DNA of 64,000 bases from Lentinus brumalis (Eukaryota; Basidiomycota; Agaricomycetes; Polyporales; Polyporaceae): the NCBI GenBank assembly GCA_001792895.1, contig MARA01000006.1:1-64000 (forward strand), read 5' to 3'. The translations under genes and the position numbers were made by a program. This document shows, in pieces, positions 21,350-32,319 of this stretch (positions within the stretch are counted from its first letter, which is position 1; every line of letters starts with the position of its first letter). Under the pieces are notes generated by a model that saw only the letters and a list, made by a program, of their open reading frames with translations, searched no databases and was not told the origin of the DNA.

Positions 21350-24300
21350 GGACTAATCATGTATTGCCTGGAACTCGTCTCTGGTGTCCTGACATGAAAG
21401 GACTAAAGGCTGTGACTGTACGTGCAACGATCGTCGTGGTGACATTGGGGAGTATTCATCGTCGTGGTAGGGTGGAACGTCCTTAGGAATGTGATGGGGG
21501 AATAAGGATGGGAGCTATGTAATGCATAATGCACCGGGACAGGGAATGGTACGCCGAACAGTCGGGTGCGGCGTGAGCACTAAGACATATGTGCCGGTGA
21601 CAGGCTTGATGAGAGATAGACACGGCGTGGCGAGGGCCTGTGCTTCCCGGTACCAACGACCGCATGCATCGCAGCTACGGAGATGACATGCACATGGCAT
21701 AACCAGGAACGGCGATACGCACCTCGGGAACTGTGTGTGTACACCGTGCGGCCGTGATTGAGGTTTGAAACACCAAGGCCATGTATACGCGGGCCTGAGA
21801 CCGTGTAAGAACACTATTCTCGTCGAAACACGCTGGTGCAACAGTGGGCGGCGAAGGCTCGACCGGTCGTGGGTCTTTACTTTGCGCGAGCGAGGTGGGA
21901 GGTGGTGACGTTGCCGATATCGAGCAGAATCGCGGCCGATCATACGACTGGGCGCGCAGCTGAGGAGGTTCACAGTGACGGCGAAGGAAATGAAGGAGTG
22001 CGGGGTGATAATTACAGTTCCAATAAATGGCCAGGGATGCGCGGGGTCGGTGGTGGTGGGACGACGGATTCAAGCGCGTCCTGATTCTGCAGTTACCACG
22101 ATGACTCTCTTCTGGCGAAACCTTGCGGTAAGTACTACTTCGGCCATCGTGGTCTGTCGCGGACTCATTATCACTCCTGGAGTTGCATCACCCGCCCCTT
22201 CTACTGGCGACTTGAACCTCTGAGCCCTCTGATGCTCTTACAAGACCTTCCCTCGGATAGGCGTAGTTGGGCCGCGCCTGCATGTGCTGTAGGTCACCCG
22301 CGACTGCGGCTCCAAGCGATGGAGGGAGGCAGCCACCGAGGGCTCCCAGGTATGTACGTATGGCTATACTACACGGTCGTCTCCCATTTCGAAGACAGTC
22401 CTCGAGGCTTTCCTGTCCACGACCATCGCCTTGTCCTCTTCACTGTCTGCTCAATTCAAGATCCGACGAGCCGCGTGCATCCCAAATCTGAGGAGCTGCA
22501 AGAACCAATCTTGTCCCTATCTGGCTAGACGGCGCAGAGGCTGAGGAGGGAGTAGCGAGACATGTTCGGAACTGTCTCGGCGCGGGGCAGGCATACAGGT
22601 ACATCTTCGACGATCATCCGAAACGACATAGCCTACTGACCTGCTCTAGTAGATACAGCTTCCTGGTCAATCGCGATAGGTCCGACCTGCCGAGGTAGGA
22701 GACGCAGCGCTGCCGCGTTACGCATTCAGGGGATGGCTCAAATTCCCCCGAATTGGACGAAACCCTGCGCTCGACAATGCAGGGCCTGAGAGACGCGCAC
22801 GCGCATGTACGTGTCACTGTTCGCTCTCGCGCCCACGGACTCCAGTGTCCCATGCCCCCATGTCCTCTTCATGTACTCGTATACGTCGCCGGTTGCGCCC
22901 CGTGGTCTCTCGAACTCCTACCTCTGTTACAGCCGCTTTCGAACCCGACCTCGTGGAGGAGGACCCACCGCAAAATGGAAGGCTATACTCGCCGAGCTGA
23001 ACTGTGAGCATCCGCTGTGAGTGTGACGGCACGTTGGGCTGCGCGCGTCTTAGAAGTCCCGTGGACTGACGGTGCTATCCGTGTGTGCACAGGAGGAACG
23101 GAGGGAACACACGAGGGGATCTCGAACGGATTGACCGGAGCTGCGTACGTGGAAGGACCTGCGTACGTGGAATATTCGGGCACGAATACTCTGCATGGGT
23201 CCGCTCAACCGGGGCTGTACTCGCGCCTGGCGACTGTGTGGAGTTACGCAATATTGCTAGCCCAACGGAGTGCGCCCTATACATGCCGACCCGCTTGGAT
23301 CGAGGAGATCGTGCGCACTCAGCCTCCCCCGCCGCACGCTGCCAGCGTACCCATGGCTCGCGCAAATAATGGCACCAAACGGGCGGGTGGCGTGTCGGTA
23401 AGTGTGCATAGAGCAATTTGCGTGCCAGTGTTCATACATTTTGTAGCACCTGCTGCGGGCGGATTCCGTAGAGGACCGTTGGATACTTACGGCCGCTCAG
23501 AGCTTGGAACACATCGTCGTGCCGCCCGTGGTCCGGAGCGATGATACCATTGCGGTCGATTCTCACATGCGCCTCACGTATGTGATCGGGATCGTGTATG
23601 AGCTGGGTGGACAACTCCAGCAGCCCTGCCACGACGGGCTGGTAGCCATCGGGGAAGGAGGGGCAATCTCCGCTGTGACCGTAGTGGATCACCCTCCGGC
23701 GCGTGCTGCTGGCACGGCACGCCAACGGCGCCAGGCCAACGTGGTCGTGGAGTTCAACGCGGTCGTGGAGTTCCCTTGGCTAGGCCATGGGAAGTTACTT
23801 GGACTGACCAGGTGTTGAGCACAACGTGCGAAGTGGCTTGCAAGGGAATTTCGTAGCCATTGCGAGGATGGCACTTGACGAACAGGGTAGAGGGTGCACG
23901 CGGGTTTCACAGGGTGAGGTTGGATCCTCGAAGTACATAAGTTATGACTGGTATATATATAGGCGGAGGCCGGACGAGGAGGTGCGACATGTCGAGAGGA
24001 ACGTCATGTAGCCCGTTCCTGCGCAGTCATGTCATGTCCGACTCCGACCGGATGACATGAATACGGGAAGACAACGCGCACGGGTCGCTGCGCCGTTTTG
24101 TCATACTAACTTCTACACTCTGTGTGTATGACAGTGGGCGGATTCAAGGTAGAAGACGGTAGTTACCTGCCTGAAGGTCTCTCAGCGTGAGATAGCGGTC
24201 GAGCGAGCCGCACCGACAAGCCCGGATTCGGGGACTGGCCTTCGCAAGGCGACACGGTCTATAAGTTGCGGGCATCACCCCACGCGAGTGTTCAAGAAAA

Positions 24301-26689
24301 GAATGATGATTATGGGGTCCATGTTCAGGTATACTTAGAGTGGACGCGCCGCGGGGGTAAGTATGCGCGAGCACATCGCCTACCATGAAGTACTCGCAGT
24401 GTCGCATTGCTGGATGACGTCGAGCCACAGGTACCTGACGGCTTTCCAGGTGAGCACGAAGGCCCATGCAGTACCGATATCCGTGCGCACCTCCGTCACT
24501 AAGCTCGTGTCGCCAGTGGAGGTTCGGCAACGCAGCGAGGAGGTCAGGGAGGTGGCATCATAACAATGCCATATGTCGAGCACGAGGGTTGAGAAGTTGG
24601 GGAAGCGATGTTGAACATTGTGTGAGTCGTACAAAAAGGCGAAGGTTTATAGGTACAGTGTTTCCAGTGTCGGGGCGCAATGGAAATGGACCGAGAATGA
24701 CACACGGCGGCGATCCATACGTCAGGAAGGTTCGAGCTCGCCGAAGGGAGCCCCGAGTGTACGTATCTGGGAAAGCGCATGGATGTTGGTGAGTTTTGGC
24801 CGCGACAGGTATGTGGGCGAAGCGACGGCTGGGAGCAAGGCTTCACCGTTGCTGCGTCTGAACGAATATACGGCTGTCTCAACTGACAGGCTCCCTGGTC
24901 CTGAGAACTGCTCGAGGAGATCTGGAAACATGCGGGAACCTCTCAGGGGTCCGTGGGATAAGTACGCGCAGGTAGGAAGTGCGGATTGCGTCCTCTGGGA
25001 GACAGCACTTGACGATGGAGGGAAAACGACACCCGAGTGAAGTTCAGCCCTGCCCGGGTTTCGGGGAGTGGCCTTAGCGATGAACACGTTGAGGGAGGGG
25101 ATTCACGAAGTGTGCTGTTGGACGGCATGTCTGGAGAGGAGCTTTGGAGACGGTGGGTGTGGTCGATAACGTGACGGGCTGCGAAAGATACTGATTGAAT
25201 GAGAATCAATGTCAGTTGGGATGGAGCGGCGGACAGGGAGCGTTGGAGATGACCCCACCTGTGCGTGTCGGGCGACCGAGGGCGGTGGCGTCTTGCGTAC
25301 GGATGAGTCCGGCGGATACTGTGAGGCAGTCGGAGGCTGCTAGTTTGTTAGTCATCGTGGCGTAGGGCGAGGTGGATGGGACGCCTTTATGCCTTACATG
25401 ATAGTGCAATACCTCCCGATCGGGCCCGAATGGGGTTCGTGTACAAGGTGATCGCCACGGGGCAATGGAAAGCTTTCGCGGGGTGTCAAGTGACGACCAA
25501 GGGTGGCCTGTTGAGCGTGCGTGCGACTGAGTACGACGCGGGAGATGAAGGTGCAGGCGCAAAAGCCTGGTTCTTAAGGCGGATAGACGGTCGTTTGGTT
25601 CATATTTGTCGATCACACCACAGCGACTTGTACGTTGGCTCTCTATGAGGCTGGAATGTGGGGTTGCAGAGCATGGTGATGGACAAGGTGGGAGAGAGGT
25701 GGCGCGCCGAGAGGACGACCTACACCGAGACAAAGGGGAATGGAGTAAAGTTATGAATTGAAGGGAATGTTCCCTTCGGGGTACAGCGAGAAGATCGGTA
25801 CTGCTAGAACGAAACATATTGTGCGGACACGATGTGTCAGGGGACGGAAACGCTCAGTGATAATGGACGAAGGGAGGAGGAGAGGAAGATAATACTGGCG
25901 TGGTGAGGGGCATGACAGATGGCTAGGAGAAGAACCGAAGAAGCAAGGTTGGTGGTGGTGAACATGATGCAGACAGAACGGGCGGTTGGACGAGGTTGAG
26001 TCGTCGTACAACACGAAGGAGCATCTCGGTTGGGGGACAGTGGGAAGTTGGTGCAGAGCGCTTCGGTAGTTGACCGCGACCAACGAGCGCTGGTGGTAAG
26101 TGCGCGAGATGTCGGGAGATTCGACGGATGGCGGTAACCGAGGACAGGGCGTGCGGCGAAGCGCGGACAATGGGCGCATTGGTAAAGATGGGCCGCGCCC
26201 GCCGGCCCGGAATAGGTTACCAGGGCGCCACGGAAATTGGAGGACGCGGGGAGAGACGCTGGAGGGAAAAGCCAGGGAGGCGCTCACTGGTCGACCAAAT
26301 TTTGAACGCGACTACATCGACATGGAAGCATGCTATGGTGAAAATGGCATTTTTCTCGTACTCGGGGACAGTGAAAGGTGTAGTGTACCAAGTAGTGCAG
26401 TGGTGGGATGAGGAGGGGAGGAGCTGTAAAACGGGGTTGACAGATGCTTCATAGGGGAGGCAAGAGCAGCAATTTGGATGACCGATGATTCATCGCGGGT
26501 GACAATATACCATTTTGCAGTCCGGAGTGAGTCCGGACCGGAGTTGGCGCCTTGTGGGCATGGAATGTAACATTGGGCCACAAGACTTATAATTGATACT
26601 ACGAAAAGACGAACAATACAATCATTTATTGCTTGGCTATGAGTATGTATCTATCTCTGTTTATGGTGACATGGCAGTGCTGACTTGCA
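21350..26689. other. 5.3-kb stretch with no gene I can support
   Basis: GC-rich sequence with several 80-180-codon frames on both strands, none carrying a recognised motif. Plausible GT-AG signals occur (for example GTAAGT at 22131 and TAG/CAG acceptors after it), so diverged orphan exons may be present. A directly repeated GTCGTGGAGTTC near 23744-23774 superficially echoes the VVEFP motif of the TET/JBP family, but the surrounding sequence does not support it. The last ~100 bp before 26690 are AT-richer and belong to the flank of a hAT fragment. Confidence 0.4.
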
Positions 26690-27162
26690 ATGACAGCAGT
26701 CCTTTACCCTGCATGGAAGCTTGAGTACTTTAGGGAGGCCAGTTGGGAGAACATCTGGATTAGGGATGCAAAGCAGCTCTTGCACGATGAGTACACTCGT
26801 AAGTATGTTGATTTTCCCATCCCCGAGGAGTCTGATTATGGTGAGAAGGACACCAACAATTGCTCAACTTTGCGGCGATGCGTATCTTGCCATCTTCGCG
26901 GATTTCTTCCGCCCGAGCGGCGATCCGCTGGTCTTCCTGGATGTTGAACACTTCGCGGCCGGTCCAGGCCGTCTTGAGGGCCTTTGGGAGACGATTGTCC
27001 CGGATGGTGATGCTGCAACACAGAAGGTACATCCTATGTCTCCCTACCCTCACATCACCCTATTCATGTCCGCCATAGAGCTGCAACCAGTTCGACGACC
27101 TCCCCACCTTTCAACACTGCCAGGCTAAGTCACTCGTTATCTCACTGCCCCCATGTCATCTC
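26690..27162 (+). mobile_element. Old hAT transposase fragment, target of hAT-A
   Basis: AVLYPAWKLEYFREASWENI (from 26696) aligns with TVLHPAWKLEYIKEAGWEDR of the hAT-B transposase. The following IWIRDAKQLLHDEYTRKYVD and, after a GTACAT...ATAG intron, NQFDDLPTF near 27085 also match. A ~150-bp GC-rich stretch (about 26870-27028) has no counterpart in hAT-B. The fragment has no terminal repeats and stops where hAT-A begins. It is a diverged relative of the same family, decayed and presumably inactive. Confidence 0.7.
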
Positions 27163-28593
27163 TAGTGCTCTGCAGGGGTGGGGGTAACCCCCAGGGGTTA
27201 GGGGTAGGGGTGGGGGTACAAGCCTCTCAACCCCCGGTACCCCTCAGCCACCCCGGGATTTTGCACTGGATTCTGGAAACAGGCAGTTATAGATCTAAGA
27301 TATCATTAACTTATGAGTTGTGTGCACGCAGGTGGTGCCTCCGGCAAGCTCCAGGAGACAGGACGAACAATTCCGAAACTGTATAGTTGTTGCCCATTTC
27401 AGGAGCATTATATAAGCACAAGAGCGCGCACAATACATGGGCGAAGAGCAAGCTAATGCGACTAAGTACAACACAACATGGGTAAGCTTAAGAAGGCAGT
27501 GACAGCAGCGGTCAAGCCTGTCACTGCCGCACTCAAACGGCAGGCATCGAACATCTCGTCAAAAGTCCGGAAGAAACACAAGGGGAACGACGCGTCGAGC
27601 GCCATCTCGGTAGACTCAAACACCAGCAGTGGTTACAAGAGCCCTACTGTGGAAGATGCCGAAGACGAAGACAATGTCCAGCCTCGTGGCAGCACCATGG
27701 GTGTGGGAGAAGACGAGGAGGATGGTGATGCGCCCATGCTGAGCACGGAGAAGATGACAGAGCTGAAACAAGATCTCAGTGAGTGTTCACTGCCTTGCAC
27801 GGACTCCAGGACCTTACATGATATCAGAAAATTGGCAGTCCCGATGGAACTCCTACATCTACGCATTCTACAAACCCACAGTTGAGATTGTTGTGATCAC
27901 TCCTACAAAAATTGCACATGAGTTCACGTGCGCGAAGCCTGGCTGCAAAGAGACAATTAGACTGTACCAAGATACGGAAGACACTACATCGACAGGAAAC
28001 ATGACAAGCCATGCGGTTGCCTGCTAGGGGTCCAAGGCAGCAGGTGGCGGCCATCAGAAGGCGCGTCCCATGGTTGAGAAGTTCGGTCGCACCGGCACGA
28101 TAACCAAGTTCTTCGAGCGCATGGGAAGGGGAAAGATTAGCTATTCAACTCGTCAACACACATCGAAGGAGACCCGGTGCGTACCTTTTGAAGTCGCTGA
28201 TGGACCATTCTGATGTCGGCGATAGCGCGTGGATCGTGCGATGGGTCGCAGAGAACAAGAGGCCTTATGAGATCGTGCGCGATTGCGCGTTCTTGCAGTT
28301 GATGAAAACTGGGCGCCTGGAGTACAAGATTCCTTCCCCATTGATGGTATCGCGCGATGTTCGGCATGTGTTTGCGAAGTGCCAAACCCAGATAGCAAAG
28401 ATGTTGAGGGTGAGTTGCAGTTGTTGAAGAAGTGGAACAGGGACTGACCAGGGGGCTGGCGTGGCGCGCAGGACTTTGATGGAGATCTGAGCTTCACGTG
28501 TGATGCGTGGACCTCTTCTAATCACAAGGCCTTAGTAGCATTCACGGTACATCTCCATCACAATGGCATACCTGTATCATTCCTGCTGGACGT
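27163..28593 (+). mobile_element. hAT-A: 5' half of a hAT element, truncated
   Basis: Begins TAGTGCTCTGCAGGGGTGG like hAT-B (39297) and is nearly identical to it up to 28593, where a TAGGGA-type MITE sequence starts and the rest of the element is missing. The 5' subterminal region is rich in GGGGT/ACCCC palindromes. Differences from hAT-B are almost all transitions. Left flank GTCATCTC would be its 8-bp TSD; no right copy exists to confirm it. Confidence 0.85.
27478..28593 (+). pseudogene. hAT-A transposase, N-terminal half only
   Basis: Starts with the same MGKLKKAVTAAVKPVTAALK leader as hAT-B, with equivalent exons: a BED-like finger (FTCAKPGC...HAVAC) directly followed by TAG at 28025-28027, then WIVRWVAENKRPYEIVRD and the CDAWTSSNHKALVAF catalytic block. 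It stops at LLDV where the MITE-like sequence intrudes. The TAG, most likely from a TGG Trp codon, is shared with hAT-B. Cannot encode a functional enzyme. Confidence 0.75.
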
Positions 28594-28826
28594 TAGGGAC
28601 CATCATGAGTGACTCACGGGTCTACCCACGACCCATATCCATGGGTAGTCGAAATCCCAGAGCCCCACCTGTACTCTCATGGGTATGTTTCCATGGGTTA
28701 CCCATACCCATGAGTTCATACCCATGGGTTACAAGTCACTCACGGGTTCTGGAGAGTGCGGGTAACTCATGGGTCACCCATAAGTACCCACGGGTCGGAC
28801 AGTGCAAGTATGAGAAGAGATGTCCA
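28594..28826. repeat. Fragment of an ACCCATGGGT-rich hAT-type MITE
   Basis: Begins TAGGGACCATCATGAGTGAC and contains many ACCCATGGGT/ACCCACGGGT palindromic units. The TAGGGA terminus and internal units match the complete MITE at 49915-50310. The opposite terminus (TCCCTA) and second TSD were not found, so it is truncated or rearranged. The 8 bp before it (CTGGACGT) belong to hAT-A. Confidence 0.65.
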
Positions 28827-28845
28827 CTGGCTTGTATTCAGGTCT

Positions 28846-29549
28846 CTACTCTATATCGACTAGATCAGGTACATGGTTATCATCGACACCTTCGATATCT
28901 ACAACGTCAAGGAGAGCGCTGCCCCATCCAGGCAAGATCAAGGTTCGCATGTAGAGGCATCTTCCACGCGGTACAGACCAGGTGTCCGTGACGATCTGGC
29001 CGCCACGACGGGCACAAGCGGCTGCGCTGACAGCACGTTCTGCCGACACAGAAGAAGAGGCAGGGACTACGAACGTCGCACGTTCCTGAAGCGGCCGTAT
29101 CAGTACATCACTTAGTACAAGGAAGATAGTGAATGATTACTCACAAGCACACCGTACAAAACTTGCTGGACGACACTGTATTGTGTCCTAGGCAGGAGTT
29201 CATGATAGCCGTGGATTTCCATGCATACTCGGAGGATCTCATTCTGGATGCGGGTGAGGTTGGGGAGCTGACCCGGATGGAAGAGGCAAGTCAAGTCACC
29301 CATGAACCCACGAAGGGCAATAGCTGTGAACAATGCAATGAGATCGGGTCCTTCAGTTGCGGTGCGCTGGGATTGCAACACGCCGTTGGAATGAGGAGTC
29401 GCGGCGGGCTGAGCCGTTGCAGGAATGTCTGGAGAAGAAAGTGCAATGGGCTGGGGTAGCGCAGCGTCGTGGCGAGCAGCAGAGACCACATGCTGGGGAG
29501 ATGCGACACCGTCGGGAGGAGAGATGGTGTGCTGCGGAGGTCGAGACAT
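28846..29549 (-). CDS. Two-exon protein of unknown function
   Basis: Exon 1 is 29145-29549 (ATG 29549, MSRPPQHTISPPDGVASPQ) and exon 2 is 28846-29085 (TAG 28846), with a 59-nt intron (GTGAGT donor, CAG acceptor) that keeps phase. The product is about 214 residues: a Pro/Ala/Ser-rich N-terminus, then a more structured core (LTRIQNEILRVCMEIHGYHE, LLPRTQYSVVQQVLYGVL), an Ala-rich stretch and an acidic end (VDIEGVDDNHVPDLVDIE). I do not recognise the family. It sits among hAT fragments, so it may be transposon cargo rather than a host gene. The frame is open upstream of the chosen ATG to 29822 but without another ATG at its head. Confidence 0.4.
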
Positions 29550-30115
29550 TGTGAGGGGAACGAACAATTGAGGTGGAAGGGAACGTACCTCAAGGCCCTT
29601 CTTATACCTTTTACTACCAATGCCCGTATTGTCTCCCCACCAGCGAGCACATTGTACAACCATCGCCACGGACCACAGGCCATGGCTAATGGCCCAGGCA
29701 TTTTGTCTTAGGTCCTTTTGCAGCTTCTGCTCTTGTGGGGCGTCCTTGTGAGTCCAGACCAGATCGTTGCATAGACGGTGAAGGAAGGAAGGACAAACAC
29801 AAGTGTCGGTGAAGCGAGCCAAAGCTTAGGGCAACAAGAGATGAGGAGGTAGCCACGGTGAGAGTACAGAGCCGGCAGAGCCAAAGCACGCGGGTAGGCG
29901 TGGTGGCTGTGCTTTGAGCTGGTAGCCCGCTGAGCCGGCAGTCATTGGCCAGCCGCTTTCATTCTGCTTTCTCTCCTTGGCCTCTTTGTCTCCTCCGAAC
30001 CTTGGCTTGACACCGTCAATGGCAGCCCAGGCTACAAAAAGCAGTGGCTGCCCGCACGCAAGTTGCAGCCCCGTTTCCTGCTTCATACCTCCCCGCTCCA
30101 CCAAGTCGCACTGCT

Positions 30116-30897
30116 ATGGCACGTCAGAAACGCGCCCGAGTATCTTCGCCGGTCCCCGACGACAACGACAACCCTCCTGCTGCCGCGAGCAGCTCGCAGA
30201 ACACCATTGTCAATATCACCGAGAGCGAAGCAGCAAAGGCTGAGCGTCTGAAGAGGTGCAATGAGCTGTGGAAGGTGGCAATTCAGACGGACGCGGAGGT
30301 ACTGGGTGCGTCGTGCTGTGGTTGGGTCTTACTCATGCATGCTAAGTAGCTATGTTACAGCTGCCCAGATGGAGAAGGACCTCTGACGTCTATGAGCACT
30401 TCAAGATGTCTCCCGAGATCGTCTACGAGGACGGTCTCGTCAAGTATAGGTTCTGGTGCTTGAGGTGAGTCGTCTAGTACCCCCTGCCATGTCCCATAGT
30501 ACGAACATCTTGTTCCTAGGCACCCCTTGAAGCAGCGTACTCATGTCCGTACCGATGCATCTACGACCAACTTGAACAGGCACGTTGACAAATGTAACCC
30601 GCAGGTTGTGACCGGCCAGGGATCTATCGCCCAGTTCGCTGCCGGTTCTACGTACAATAAAGCCGAGTTCCGATATCTGACCACTGTCTGGATCACCCGA
30701 TGTCATCGCCCTTTTACCATCGTCGATGATGAGCCTCTTCAAGATATGTTCAAGATGCTGTTTGCGAAGGTCGAAGTCCCCTCAGCGTCCACCGTCTCGC
30801 GCGCGTGAAGGAAGCTTTTGCCATATTGAAGCCGTATCCCGAGGGTGACCCCCACCCCTACTCTCCTCAAACCCTTGAAAGCCTCCACCATCCTTAA
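30116..30897 (+). pseudogene. hAT-D: N-terminal fragment of a different hAT transposase with BED finger
   Basis: ATG 30116 opens MARQKRARVSSPVPDDNDN. A short intron (GTGCGT...ACAG, ending ~30360) and a second (GTGAGT ... CCTAG, ending ~30520) lead to KYRFWCLRHPLKQRTHVRTD and LNRHVDKCN, a BED-type C-x-H-C finger. It continues STYNKAEFRYLTTVWITRCH and KVEVPSASTVSR, typical of basidiomycete hAT transposases. A TGA at about 30806 follows a single-base shift; the other frame resumes VKEAFAILKPYPEG and then ends where hAT-C was inserted. The catalytic domain is absent. Confidence 0.65.
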
Positions 30898-32301
30898 TAG
30901 TGCTCTGCAGAGGTGGACCCCGGGGTGTCCCAGCTTATACCCCCACCCCCACCCCCAGAAACCCCTACCCCTCAGCCAGGGGTGGGGGTTTTCGAGGGGT
31001 GCTGCAGGAGGGGAGGGGTGGGGGTGGGGGTATACCCAGGGTACAGATGAAACTTCATCAGAGACATTGTTCACACCATGATCGAGCATAGTTCTATCAC
31101 ATAAAGCAGATACAAGACTATGCTAACACAGCTTTATACGATCCCAACCATCCTCGAGAGGTACTTCATCATCGCCGTCGAGCTCCTGCAGGTTCTCAAC
31201 AACCTTCTCCACATCAGTGTCATCAACGAGGTCGAGAAGCGACCACTCGCTGAGGCACAGCAATGCTCGGATCGACTGCACTGACAAGCCGTTACGTACG
31301 TGCGGGAGAAGGAGCCTACCATGACTAAATACACGCTCGATGTCTACGGAGGTCCCTGGAGACACAACGGAGTTCCACTGATGTGAAGCTTGCGAAGAAA
31401 GTAACGAGACTTACCAGGGACAGTGAGGTAGCTAAGGGCCATGCGAGAGAGGCGGGGATACTCGCCACGGTGGTCCCACCACCACTGCACGGGGTCCTTG
31501 GTGGCGACGGGAGGAGATGAGAAGTACCGCTGCACCTTGTTCCCTGCACTGGTGTTGCTCACGTGACGGCGCCGGAAGATAGGAAGATTGTCGAACTGGT
31601 TGCGTTCCTGCAGCGCAACGTGAACACAGCGGGTGATAAGAATGTCGATCAATACGCACCTTGGGCTGAGCCGCTGCATCATCTTCAGCCCTATCGGCAT
31701 CGTCGTCCGTGTGTGCGGATTCTTCATTGTTGGCAAGAGGATAGTCGGCATACTTAGCTTCGAACTTCGTGATCAAGAGCTTCTTTGTATCCCGTATCCA
31801 TCGGTCCTCCCAGCCAGCCTCCTTGATATATTCAAGCTTCCAGGCGGGGTGCAGCACTGTGAGCAAGATGTCAGCACATATTTTGGAGACGAGAGGGAGC
31901 GGCAATAACTCACTCATGGCGAAACGGTACAGCTCAGCCTCATCAGTCTTGTCATAGTAGCGATTACATGTCTTGCGGCCAAGGAATGCAGCAGCGCGGA
32001 CAGAAGGGAGGATGTTGGGGTTGAGCGCCATCTGCGCGAGTCGCTCGTCGATATGGTCCATAGCGGGGATGACGGTGACGAGATTTGGTGATCCAGACCG
32101 CGAGAAGAACTGAGTGGCATCATAGAAAAGCTGCCAAGATGTGTGAGCGAAGTAGAACAAGCAGCAGAGAACAAGCTGGAGAGCGAGGCACGTACGGGCA
32201 CAGGCGCACACGTATGTACATGGTCCGTGTGTGCAAGCTGCACGTGCATGTTTGACTCGGATCTCGAACTGGAAGGACGCACCTTCAAGACATCGTGCAG
32301 T
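30898..32301 (-). mobile_element. hAT-C: 3' half of a hAT element in inverted orientation
   Basis: Starts TAGTGCTCTGCAGAGGTGG, the 3' terminus of the hAT-B family, and runs as the reverse complement of hAT-B 41575-42978. It carries the last transposase exons (LFYDATQFFSRSGSPNLVTV, TVLHPAWKLEYIKEAGWEDR, DPVQWWWDHRGEYPRLS and the hATC dimerisation block SVDIERVFSHGRLLLPHV). The 5' half is missing; homology ends at 32301 next to a telomere-like motif. It is inserted beside the truncated hAT-D gene. Confidence 0.85.
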
Positions 32302-32303
32302 AC

Positions 32304-32319
32304 CCCTAACCCTAACCCT
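32304..32319. repeat. Short telomere-like run (CCCTAA x2.7) at the hAT-C break
   Basis: CCCTAACCCTAACCCT directly abuts the truncated internal end of hAT-C. TTAGGG is the usual fungal telomere unit, but at 16 bp it may be chance or part of a G-rich transposon terminus (the hAT subterminal region contains GGGGTTAGGGGT). Confidence 0.5.

Noticed and set aside
23740..23820. Second TET/JBP-like domain (VVEFNAVVEFP)
   Set aside because: Only a short repeated phrase resembles the family; no GGH block before it and no distal His/Arg block after it.
24144..25087. Minus-strand membrane protein (DUF6533-like) from FVLTWKAVRYLWLDV
   Set aside because: The resemblance is limited to a few residues, and no consistent exon chain with seven helices could be built.
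32304..32319. True chromosome end
   Set aside because: Sequence continues for over 30 kb on the distal side and the run is only 16 bp.
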